A program made the translations under genes and the position numbers. 22,893 bases of DNA from a virus: the IMG/VR virus record IMGVR_UViG_3300028829_005160, positions 1-22,893 of that record; one strand, written 5' to 3'. This document shows, piece after piece, positions 7,298 through 15,565 of the stretch; the first letter of the stretch is position 1; each line of letters opens with the position of its first letter. The notes beneath the pieces were generated by a model. It searched no databases, had not been told where the DNA came from, and saw only the letters and a program-made list of their open reading frames with translations.

Positions 7298-9397
7298 TTA
7301 ATCTTCGTCTTCGTCTGCATCACCTCTTGCAAAAATACTTCCAACATATGTAAGAACATCTGAAGCACTATCTTCATCGTATCCAAACGAAGTAATAAGA
7401 CGTTGCTTTAATGCGTCAATTTTTTCAAGAAGTTCTTTGTCAACAACAGTTGCAGTATCTTGTGCAAGAGCAGATAACTTGATGCTATCTTTGGTATCTT
7501 CAAACAACTTCTTTTCAAGTGCTTTGTATAACTGCTCATTAGAGTCGTATTTGAACTCTTTACCCTTAGCGGCAAGTCCACCCATGTAGTTCATAATTTC
7601 TCTACGGAAATCATCCTTCATGCCGTTTGAAATGCCAATTTTTTCTTCAATACTACGCATTAATTGCTCATTTGCAACTTCCTCTTTTCCAGTTACAAGA
7701 TTTGTAACTTTTTCATCTTGAATATAAGCAACGATATTATCAATATAGTTTGTACACGTTGCTTTTATCGCCTCTTCACTACTACTAAGTGCTTGTTGAA
7801 CTTCACGTTTAACAATTCTGTCGTATTCTTTTTCAACTGCTTCTAATCGTTCAAACATATTCTTTTTATTGTCTTCACTTTGAAATCCATTATAACTTTT
7901 AAGACCTTCACGGATTTGTGCAAATAACATAAATGGGTTTAAACTCTTTGCACCCATTCTTGGGTTTACGATTGCATTAGAAAACTGATTCTGAATAAAA
8001 CGAGCAGATACTCCACCATACAATCCTTCTTTTGGAGATTCTTCTTGCATTTCTTTTACGTGTTCGTCTGTGAATCCATGTACACTTTGACCATTGTAAA
8101 GTTTTGCTTTTTGAATAATACCCATGTCTTGCTTTGAACTTTCTTCTAAACGACTTACAACTGCGAACAATGCAGCCAAATATGTTGTATGTGGTGCAAT
8201 ATGCTTATTTACAGTGTTTTTGTTGTAGAAGTGATCATAAATCTTCTTTTCTTCGTCAATCTTGAGAAGATAAGGAATGTCAATTTTAATTGTTCTGTCG
8301 CGAAGTGCTTCCATGAATTTGTTGTTGGTTAATTTTTCAAATTCAGCATTATTTGTATGACCAAGAATAACTTCATCAATAGGCACTTGGTTGAAACGAC
8401 GTGGTTTGACACGATGTTCTTGTGTAGCACCCAACAAATCATATAGAAATTCAGTTTGAAGTTTGAGAATTTCTTGAAACTCTATAAGTCCACGATTTGA
8501 TACTAAAAATTCACCATCAAAGTCAAATGCACGAGGATCACTTTCACTTCCGTACTCTGCTAACTTGCGATAGTTAATATCACCTGTTAACTCGGTTGCA
8601 TCTTGTGACTTTTCGTCTTTTGGTTGGAATGTACCAATACCGACACGATTCTTTTCAGAAAGAGTAACACGACGTACTACAATGTGATCAAGCACTTTAC
8701 GATAATCCCCACCGTGCATTTCCATTAATTGATTGTAGTAAAATTCATTAACTGGATTCAGTGCACCATCTAATTTAAGTTTATAGTCATCATCACTACG
8801 ACTTGCATTTAGTTTTGAAATAATTTCACTACGAACATCATCTGGTAACAACTTCAGTGGTTCTTCATTCATCGGACATGGAACTAAAACTTCATTTCCG
8901 TCTTTATCAGATACCTTCCAACTGAAAGAATATAAAGCACCTTCTTCAGTTTGAGTATAATGTTCTAGTCCTTTTTTAAGAGCAGTAACAATGGTTGATT
9001 TACTACTTCCAACGGGACCATGCAAAAGAATAACACGACGTTCAGGACCATAGTGACGACTAGCACTTTTAAGAATGTCCATAAATTCCATTAAATTTTC
9101 TTCAAGACCATATATGGATATGTCACCAAGACCTTCAAAAAACTTATATTTAATGTGTTGACGTTTGCAGTATATAAACTCTTCTGTTCCGTGAGACATT
9201 ACCATATCGTAAAGTCTTTGGTAGGAATTTCTTGCGATTTGCGGAGTTTCTTCCAACATCTCAATATAATCCCAAAATGTACCTGTCCAATTTAGAGACT
9301 CATAGGTGCTCACCGCATCATCATTATCGGACCTAATCAAGGATTCGAGGGTGCTTGCTCTTTCCTTATTTTCTTTTTGTCGTTTTTTATTTTCCAT
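7298..9397 (-). CDS. prkA: PrkA / YeaG serine protein kinase (AAA+ ATPase)
   Basis: This protein of about 699 residues belongs to the PrkA/YeaG family (E. coli YeaG 644). The N-terminus has FEGLGDISIYGLEENLMEF, then Walker A GPVGSSKST at about 127-135 and the conserved FLVSNRGLIEFQEI and ATQEHRVKPRRF..PIDEVILGHTN regions. The PrkA C-terminal domain follows, ending in an acidic DADEDED tail. PrkA proteins are reported as serine kinases and AAA+ machines acting in starvation and sporulation. The frame has an ATG at 9403, but AAGG lies only 2 bases before it and 8 bases before the ATG at 9397, so I chose 9397. A TTGACT occurs just upstream without a convincing -10. It heads the three-gene triad. 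Confidence 0.96.
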   Translation of the reverse strand: MENKKRQKENKERASTLESLIRSDNDDAVSTYESLNWTGTFWDYIEMLEETPQIARNSYQRLYDMVMSHGTEEFIYCKRQHIKYKFFEGLGDISIYGLEENLMEFMDILKSASRHYGPERRVILLHGPVGSSKSTIVTALKKGLEHYTQTEEGALYSFSWKVSDKDGNEVLVPCPMNEEPLKLLPDDVRSEIISKLNASRSDDDYKLKLDGALNPVNEFYYNQLMEMHGGDYRKVLDHIVVRRVTLSEKNRVGIGTFQPKDEKSQDATELTGDINYRKLAEYGSESDPRAFDFDGEFLVSNRGLIEFQEILKLQTEFLYDLLGATQEHRVKPRRFNQVPIDEVILGHTNNAEFEKLTNNKFMEALRDRTIKIDIPYLLKIDEEKKIYDHFYNKNTVNKHIAPHTTYLAALFAVVSRLEESSKQDMGIIQKAKLYNGQSVHGFTDEHVKEMQEESPKEGLYGGVSARFIQNQFSNAIVNPRMGAKSLNPFMLFAQIREGLKSYNGFQSEDNKKNMFERLEAVEKEYDRIVKREVQQALSSSEEAIKATCTNYIDNIVAYIQDEKVTNLVTGKEEVANEQLMRSIEEKIGISNGMKDDFRREIMNYMGGLAAKGKEFKYDSNEQLYKALEKKLFEDTKDSIKLSALAQDTATVVDKELLEKIDALKQRLITSFGYDEDSASDVLTYVGSIFARGDADEDED

Positions 9398-9441
9398 AAC
9401 CATTACCTTATTTTATTTTTAATTAGTAGTCAACTTATTTC

Positions 9442-9837
9442 TCAAACTTTTTTAATATTAAACAGACGAGTGTTAACTTCTCTATAAGAATCTCCGTCAA
9501 CTAGCAGTATTTTGTTCCTATAAAAGTTCCAGTCAATAACAAAATTGTTATTAAGTACACCGTTATTTAATTTTCTTATCAATACGTTCAATGAGTTAAT
9601 TGTATATAATGTGTTGGAATCTTTTTTTCTATGTACACTTATTGTATTTTTGTAGAAATTGCTAGAGTTTAGAGTATCTTGATTTATGTTGTATGTCAAC
9701 ATTAAACTATTTAAATCATCTATATCTTGTAAAATAAAAATTTTATCAAAAACTATGTCGTAATACTTTTTTACTGCGTTTAATTCTGCATCATACGAAT
9801 GCATATCGGTGAATGTACAAAGTAGTTTAGTTCTCAT
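9442..9837 (-). CDS. Protein of unknown function (131 aa)
   Basis: I do not recognise this 131-residue protein. It begins MRTKLLCTFTDMHSYDAELN and alternates short hydrophobic strands (IVFDKIFIL, NFVIDWNFY, NKILLVDGDSY) with Asn/Lys-rich stretches, suggesting a small alpha/beta fold. There is no signal peptide or transmembrane segment. AAGG lies 9 bases before the ATG, a usable Shine-Dalgarno. It is placed 46 bases after the polymerase gene and 44 bases before prkA, so it probably shares the transcript. It is a real gene by spacing and ribosome site; function is unknown. Confidence 0.75.
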   Translation of the reverse strand: MRTKLLCTFTDMHSYDAELNAVKKYYDIVFDKIFILQDIDDLNSLMLTYNINQDTLNSSNFYKNTISVHRKKDSNTLYTINSLNVLIRKLNNGVLNNNFVIDWNFYRNKILLVDGDSYREVNTRLFNIKKV

Positions 9838-9883
9838 AAGATATAACCTTTTGTGTATAAATATCTTACCGTCATTCTAAAAT

Positions 9884-11170
9884 CTAAATTTGCTTCATGT
9901 CTCCGTATGTTTTTCCGATATATGTTCTAACAGGATATTCGTTATTTGATGTAATAATTGGTTGCAGTTCTTTAATAATTTCAAATTCACTTTTGTGCAT
10001 ATCAAATAAAAACGCATCGTATGTGTATAATACCATTCTCGATTTACGACTTTGCATAAACTCATTTATTTTCAAAATAACTTCGCAATTTTTTTCAGTT
10101 TCTGCTGACTGCAATAAATAATTGAATACTTTATATGAATTTATTTTATCACCAAAAAACATAGATGCAATTTTTCGTTTATAGTACCATGTTTCAACAT
10201 ATTGATTTTTTTGATAATAACTCCATATAGAATCTACATACTCAGAAATTGCTTTCATAAAAGGAACATTTTGTTTTACATCATCACTTATCCCACCATA
10301 AATTAAGTTAAAAGTCACTTTCTTGGAAAACTCATATTCTTCTTCAGTTAGTGTATCCTTTCCGTGATAATATTTTCCTAGATATTCGTGTAAGGACGAG
10401 TTGGGTAAATCATACTTTAAATAATTACCCAATAAACGCAGATGATAACTTTCATAATCTACCATCACCAACAACCCATCTTCTTTAAATCTGCTCGTGA
10501 AGCAATCACGTTGACCAGTCTTTTTATTAAGTGCAGCGAAATTAACATTTCCAAATGCATTACTTGGCCGTCCCGTTGGAGTCATCATATTATACTGACT
10601 ATACACTAAATTATTTTCATCTACTAAATTAGTATCACCCAAGTTAAAGTTTGAAACAAACAATCCATTTTTTTCTATTCCGTGTAATGCCGATGAAAAA
10701 TCTCGTTCATATTCAAGTAAGTTGGAATCTAATTTTAAGTTGTCAACGGAACTGCACACTTCCTTAAAATGCTTTAATAATATCATTATAGGAACTGATC
10801 TTAAATCTTTTAATCTGCTATGATTATATTCATTGTTTAATTCAGTTTTATTTGATAGATATGAACACACCAACGCATCGGTTGAATTTTCAATTGTGTT
10901 TACATGATATTGAATTTTTTTTCTATCAAATATTATTTTATTACCTAAAGTCTTGAATATCATGTTTAAACATTCCGATGGAATATTCATGGAATCGGGA
11001 TGATTAAATGAAATTACATAGAATTCCTTTTTAACATTAACAAACAACGCAAGTGGTTTATTCTCATGAGAATGTAAATTTGGATATGTGTAATACAAAT
11101 TCAAAATACTTGAATTGCAATCAAGCAACGAAAGAAGTTTTTTTGCTTCGTTGGGACTTTCTATAAACAT
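9884..11170 (-). CDS. Compact family A DNA polymerase, exonuclease-degenerate and thumb-less
   Basis: This 428-residue protein carries the family A palm and fingers. TPTGRPS at 197-203 corresponds to the TxTGRLS segment. Motif A is VDYESYHLRLLG with catalytic D238. Motif B is KKVTFNLIYGG with K283, F287 and Y291 at the Pol I K758/F762/Y766 spacing, although the R754 position is Tyr. Motif C is TYDAFLFD with D385; the usual HDE is YDA. Residues about 40-100 resemble the Pol I exonuclease fold (FDRKKI like YDRGIL), but the DxE pair is missing. IEKNGL (165-170) lies only about 30 residues before TGR, whereas Pol I has about 125 there, so the thumb appears absent. Catalytic aspartates remain, so activity is plausible. 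It sits outside the main replication module. Confidence 0.8.
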   Translation of the reverse strand: MFIESPNEAKKLLSLLDCNSSILNLYYTYPNLHSHENKPLALFVNVKKEFYVISFNHPDSMNIPSECLNMIFKTLGNKIIFDRKKIQYHVNTIENSTDALVCSYLSNKTELNNEYNHSRLKDLRSVPIMILLKHFKEVCSSVDNLKLDSNLLEYERDFSSALHGIEKNGLFVSNFNLGDTNLVDENNLVYSQYNMMTPTGRPSNAFGNVNFAALNKKTGQRDCFTSRFKEDGLLVMVDYESYHLRLLGNYLKYDLPNSSLHEYLGKYYHGKDTLTEEEYEFSKKVTFNLIYGGISDDVKQNVPFMKAISEYVDSIWSYYQKNQYVETWYYKRKIASMFFGDKINSYKVFNYLLQSAETEKNCEVILKINEFMQSRKSRMVLYTYDAFLFDMHKSEFEIIKELQPIITSNNEYPVRTYIGKTYGDMKQI

Positions 11171-11184
11171 ATAATAATATTATA

Positions 11185-11610
11185 TTATATATCTTTGTAA
11201 AATTCAAGTGGATTATTTAAGACCAAGTTTATATTATTGATTGTCTTTTTGGCACGTGCAGTTGAATCTTTATTAAAATCACGAACACCAATTATTGGTC
11301 CATCAGAACTTTCCATCGTCTCTGTGTTTCCTTTTATTTTCCACAACACTCCAATGCAAGTATAAAAAGGATTTTTTTGCAAAGAATTAAACTGAACAGT
11401 ATCAACTTCATAAACAGTTGCAGTTGCTGAATTTGATTTTTGTACAAAGTATCTTACCATTACTTCGTTGCTATAATCAATTTCGTCTTCACTTGGTTTT
11501 TTATATGTTGGATTTAAAAACATATATCCAGATTCTCTTTTTCCACGATGTTTTGATAAAACCTTATAGAAATTATTCATGTATATATTTTCGGGTTCTT
11601 CGTATTTCAT
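11185..11610 (-). CDS. Small conserved-looking protein next to baseplate hub
   Basis: This 141-residue protein of unknown function lies directly after the baseplate-hub gene (3-base gap). Visible stretches are VMVRYFVQKSN, TVYEVDTVQF, YTCIGVLWKIKGN and IIGVRDFNK, a beta-rich pattern that I associate with small proteins beside hub genes in marine myoviruses, without a named family. GGAG occurs 11 bases before the ATG, inside the hub gene end. There are no membrane segments. A structural accessory protein or chaperone of the baseplate is possible by position only. Confidence 0.78.
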   Translation of the reverse strand: MKYEEPENIYMNNFYKVLSKHRGKRESGYMFLNPTYKKPSEDEIDYSNEVMVRYFVQKSNSATATVYEVDTVQFNSLQKNPFYTCIGVLWKIKGNTETMESSDGPIIGVRDFNKDSTARAKKTINNINLVLNNPLEFYKDI

Positions 11611-11613
11611 TTT

Positions 11614-14600
11614 TTAATCTGCTCCAGGATAATAATGAGATTCAATTGTAGTTGACCAATCCCCATCTCCAATTGAGTGCTTAACTCCAGTAATAGCAAA
11701 GATTCCTTTTTCAAAGTATCTTTTTGGAATTCCAGCACAATTAAATGTATCATATAAACGCAAACCTTCAATTCCATCCAATTTTAAGGTAAGTTCGACT
11801 CCGGGTAGTGGCATATTATTGATAATATTATTTTTTGGACTTGGGTCTAGTTCCATGAAGTCTTTCATCCGGTTTCTGTCTATATCAACAAGTTCAATAT
11901 TTATTTCATAGTCATTTTTATCTGTACCATAACCATTATCGTGTATTTTAACATTTGCTCTGGATACCGACATTTTTTGATTCATATTATCATTCGATTT
12001 ATATGTTAATATATCTTGTTTATCCAAATACTCTTCACTTAAATGATTTTGTTTTATATATTTTGCAATTTTTGGGTCTAAATGCTCAGAGTTTTCCGAA
12101 TCAAAGTCATCACCGTGCTTTTCTTTTGCATTGTGATATGCTTGCAAAGCAGATGGGTGTAAAGACGTTTCTTGTCCAGGAAGTTCTTCTAAATGGACTT
12201 CATATGGAAAGTCCATATTTTTTTCTTTTTCAGAACCTTTTCCAAACCAATCAGGATCATCGTATACAGGATTCCACGTAATTGACACAATCTTATAATT
12301 TTTATCATCATCTGGCCAATCTTGTTGGTATGGTTCTTTCCACACGTCATTCCGCCCACTCGTATAAGTTCCAAAATGTATTACTTTGCCCACTAAATGT
12401 AAAGTTGGTCTTTTTTTTACTCTGTTGCGATCCATGTCGTCATTTACCAGGTCACTGCTATGCTTCCATACCATGTCGTTAGTTGAACCATCCAAACCTT
12501 CCTTTTTTGCAACTTTATTTACAAAATCATAATCTGCTTTAATTTGGAATGTGCGTTTACGTTTGATGTCACCCGGACCTACAGAACTTCCGTAACTCTG
12601 TTTTTTCTTTTGTTTTTTTACAGAACCAGTTTTTAAAGTAGACTCGTTTTTATTTTTTTTGATAGTATCTATATTTTTATCTCTATCGGATGCGTTATCT
12701 GCTTTTAAAGTTTTTTTATTTCCATCTTTATCTGTATATGATACATCCCATTTGCTAAGGTTTTCATCTACTGGATACGAAGGAAATGATGCGGATGTTG
12801 CATCAACTCCAAAAAATTTACTTGAAGCAGTAACTATATATTTTTCAGGATCTTCTATATTAGTAGGATGTTTATCAACATCTTTTAAATTTGCTACTGC
12901 ACCCTCCAATGGATTTTTTGCTCCTTTTAAAATTAAGTCATGGTCTTCTTTCGCAAAAAAACCATTCTTTTTATCTAAGTTACCAAATACGATCATGGAT
13001 GCCATTTCGGAGGTTGGTTCTACACTTAAATCAAGTTCTCTTACCATGCTATCCCCACGATGAGATGGAAACACCCAAGCATCCATTTTTTGTTGTCCTA
13101 CAGTTTCTGATCCCGAGAAATTTTGATCTACCAATGCCAACGCAATATTTGATGAAGAATTAATATCCCTTCCAACAATTGCAAATTTCCATATATTACC
13201 CGCAGCTGCAGATACTTTCCGCATAATATCAAGTAATATCGCAGATGCATTTTCACCGTGGTTGAATGAGTCTGTAATTACATCTAAACTGACATATAAA
13301 TCTTCGATTCGTCCGGAATAACCCATTGTGTTTCCAGTTATTCCCACCCCCTCCTCTGTGTCTGATGCAAAGTCGGGAAACGGTCTTACACAATCATTTG
13401 CTTCTACCCATGCTTGACTAAGACGATCTATTTTTTTCTGTTCACTTGATAATGCAACTGCTTCTTTTAAATTCAGATCGAATTTGTTAGAAATTGCAGG
13501 ATGTTGTAAATTGTATCCAGAAGTTGCCTTTACAGAAAGTATTTGATACAAATCATCTCGTGGACTCATTTTTAATGCTTCTTCAACTGTTGCAGGTGGA
13601 CTTTTTCCAGGATTCATTGCTTTTACGATGTCTATAAATGCCTGTGAAGTATCTTTATAGCATTGCTTTGCTCCTCCAGCTTCACCTTTTTTCAAAACAG
13701 AATATCCAGATGGCCTTGGTGTTTTTGTACCCGTGGATTTTGTTTTAGCAATAGTTGAACCATTAAATGTTTCGGTGTTCCATCTAGGTGCTACTGAATT
13801 TGGTATCAACAAAACACTTCCATCTACTGATTTTATATTTGGATGAGCAACGCACCTACATCCATATACAGTGAAGTGTGATATGTGTGCATTGGTCTGC
13901 TCTGACCTTCTAGCAAAAAACATATTAAATATATCAATCAAATATCCAACTGTTATGTATGTTCCTCCGTTTGCATTTGATTTTCCGGCCATAAAGGGTT
14001 TTGAGGAATCATACATATTGAAACTAAAATAACGACCCCGTGCAAGTTTATATGCTTCTTCTTCAGCTGCCTTTACAACTTTATCATCAGCACTACCACG
14101 AATTTCTTCTCTTAGTTTTTGATCGGATGGGGATAACCCTTCGTTCATAGTTGAACCTATATCATACTTACCCAACAGTGAACGTCTTAATGTTTTGTTA
14201 ATGAAGGTTTTAATATCAATAAACTTAGAATCTTCTTTTTGTTTATCAACTGCACCAGATGCCATAATTTGCTGACCCACTTCCGACATACAAGAAATTT
14301 GTATAGAGCAATCATAACCACCATCATCCCGCATACTATAATTAAAGTTTGTAATCATACCCATAGCAAATCCATAGTTTCCACACCCTCTGCGAAGATG
14401 CTCAGATACAGGTGATGGATTTGGAAGTACATCATTTTTAAAATTTGATTTTTCATTATTCCATAAACGATGAACTTCCCAATAGTCATCGGCACATCTT
14501 GTAATAAGAGCATCTCTCGGAAATGTATTCCACCCCCATTCAACTATCGCAGTCATTCCTGGTTGAAAAAAATAAGGTTGTAGATAATCTAATTGATCTT

Positions 14601-15261
14601 GACTCCAACACGTGAAATTAACAGTTGTTTTTCTAAAGTTTTTACCAGGTTCGATATCTTCAGATTCTATACTTGTGATTCCAGGTGAAGGTCTAAATTT
14701 GTAACTTTTTTCATCTATTTCGTGTCGTCTTGGTTGTTTACTTAAATCGTATCCTAATAAAGTTTTTGCTTCACCACCCCCACCATTTACTCCGTCACCT
14801 GAATCAAATCCATATGTGTCATGGAAATTTCCATTACCACCAAGGACAAAACCTTGATAATCTTTATCAGTATCATCAGGATCCTGTACGATTGCACTTG
14901 ATACTACGGTACCCCATGCAGTTTTTGGTCCTTTGTATATTTTTTGATCCCACTCTGCCAAGTGATCTGCATTTTGTGATGCAACTGCATCGTATCCGAA
15001 TTGATCTGAATATGCGTTGTATTGAGTTGATTCACCGGCTGCATAATTCTCTGCACCAGGAGTAAGATGTGTATATTGTAATCCGAAATTTCTCCAACGA
15101 TTTAAAAACTCTTCACGAACCCACTTACGAAGTTGATTTCGTGCAGGAAATTGCAAATCGTCTTCTACACACCAATCTTTTTCTGCAAATGCATCAAGTG
15201 GTTGACTGTGTACATTTGAACCATCTAGTTGTTCGTTTGCAGATTTAGGTGCGTTTGCCAT
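11614..15261 (-). CDS. Large baseplate hub-like protein (gp27/gpD-like)
   Basis: This 1215-residue protein is probably the baseplate central hub joining tail tube and spike. The N-terminal part contains ARNQLRKWVREEFLNRWRNF (40-59). Residues about 186-246 read KFRPSPGITSIESE...YLQPYFFQPGMTAIVEWGWNT, a signature I associate with hub proteins of T4-type marine phages. The C-terminus has LRLYDTFNCAGIPKRYFEKG and FAITGVKHSIGDGDWSTTIES, typical of hub/late-control proteins. A middle segment (SGRIEDLYVSLDVITDSF...ILLDIMRKVSAAAGNIWKF) is also hub-like. It is far longer than T4 gp27 (about 391 residues). No lysozyme or peptidase motif was recognised. The start ATG overlaps the previous stop as TAATG, so translation is coupled. 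Confidence 0.7.
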   Translation of the reverse strand: MANAPKSANEQLDGSNVHSQPLDAFAEKDWCVEDDLQFPARNQLRKWVREEFLNRWRNFGLQYTHLTPGAENYAAGESTQYNAYSDQFGYDAVASQNADHLAEWDQKIYKGPKTAWGTVVSSAIVQDPDDTDKDYQGFVLGGNGNFHDTYGFDSGDGVNGGGGEAKTLLGYDLSKQPRRHEIDEKSYKFRPSPGITSIESEDIEPGKNFRKTTVNFTCWSQDQLDYLQPYFFQPGMTAIVEWGWNTFPRDALITRCADDYWEVHRLWNNEKSNFKNDVLPNPSPVSEHLRRGCGNYGFAMGMITNFNYSMRDDGGYDCSIQISCMSEVGQQIMASGAVDKQKEDSKFIDIKTFINKTLRRSLLGKYDIGSTMNEGLSPSDQKLREEIRGSADDKVVKAAEEEAYKLARGRYFSFNMYDSSKPFMAGKSNANGGTYITVGYLIDIFNMFFARRSEQTNAHISHFTVYGCRCVAHPNIKSVDGSVLLIPNSVAPRWNTETFNGSTIAKTKSTGTKTPRPSGYSVLKKGEAGGAKQCYKDTSQAFIDIVKAMNPGKSPPATVEEALKMSPRDDLYQILSVKATSGYNLQHPAISNKFDLNLKEAVALSSEQKKIDRLSQAWVEANDCVRPFPDFASDTEEGVGITGNTMGYSGRIEDLYVSLDVITDSFNHGENASAILLDIMRKVSAAAGNIWKFAIVGRDINSSSNIALALVDQNFSGSETVGQQKMDAWVFPSHRGDSMVRELDLSVEPTSEMASMIVFGNLDKKNGFFAKEDHDLILKGAKNPLEGAVANLKDVDKHPTNIEDPEKYIVTASSKFFGVDATSASFPSYPVDENLSKWDVSYTDKDGNKKTLKADNASDRDKNIDTIKKNKNESTLKTGSVKKQKKKQSYGSSVGPGDIKRKRTFQIKADYDFVNKVAKKEGLDGSTNDMVWKHSSDLVNDDMDRNRVKKRPTLHLVGKVIHFGTYTSGRNDVWKEPYQQDWPDDDKNYKIVSITWNPVYDDPDWFGKGSEKEKNMDFPYEVHLEELPGQETSLHPSALQAYHNAKEKHGDDFDSENSEHLDPKIAKYIKQNHLSEEYLDKQDILTYKSNDNMNQKMSVSRANVKIHDNGYGTDKNDYEINIELVDIDRNRMKDFMELDPSPKNNIINNMPLPGVELTLKLDGIEGLRLYDTFNCAGIPKRYFEKGIFAITGVKHSIGDGDWSTTIESHYYPGAD

Positions 15262-15554
15262 TATATATTATTGATTCTATTGTATTCGGAAATTATTCTA
15301 TTAATATCACGTGGAATTCTTATTTGCGAGCCTATTTTAGCATACATTGTACCTTTGATGTCATTTGCGTTAGCAATTATCCACCAATAACTTGGATTTC
15401 CGTAAAATTTATGTGCCAAGTGATCAAGTCGTGTTTTTTCTACCATCACAACAAAGGTATCTGTGCTTTGTTTACGAATAGCAGGAATAATAGATGTTGA
15501 AACAATGTTGTTTCCGTTGTCATCTTTTTTTGTTGGTATTGATTTGTATCTCAT
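15261..15554 (-). CDS. LysM-like baseplate wedge protein (gp53-like)
   Basis: This 97-residue protein ends in a LysM-like fold as in phage gp53 and tail protein X: TRLDHLAHKFYGNPSYWWII (residues 41-60) is followed by ANANDI and IGSQIRIP. Such proteins sit in the baseplate wedge or bind the hub and are not necessarily peptidoglycan-binding. The N-terminus (MRYKSIPTKKDDNGNNIVST) is a typical gp53-style extension. It begins 11 bases after the preceding large gene and overlaps the hub ATG by one base. No Shine-Dalgarno is obvious, suggesting coupled translation. Confidence 0.75.
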   Translation of the reverse strand: MRYKSIPTKKDDNGNNIVSTSIIPAIRKQSTDTFVVMVEKTRLDHLAHKFYGNPSYWWIIANANDIKGTMYAKIGSQIRIPRDINRIISEYNRINNI

Positions 15555-15565
15555 AATAGTTTCGT

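Noticed and set aside
9404-9441. TTGACT just upstream of prkA as a promoter
   Set aside because: At 16-18 bases downstream there is only TAAGGT-like sequence, a poor -10 box; the gene more likely shares the upstream transcript.
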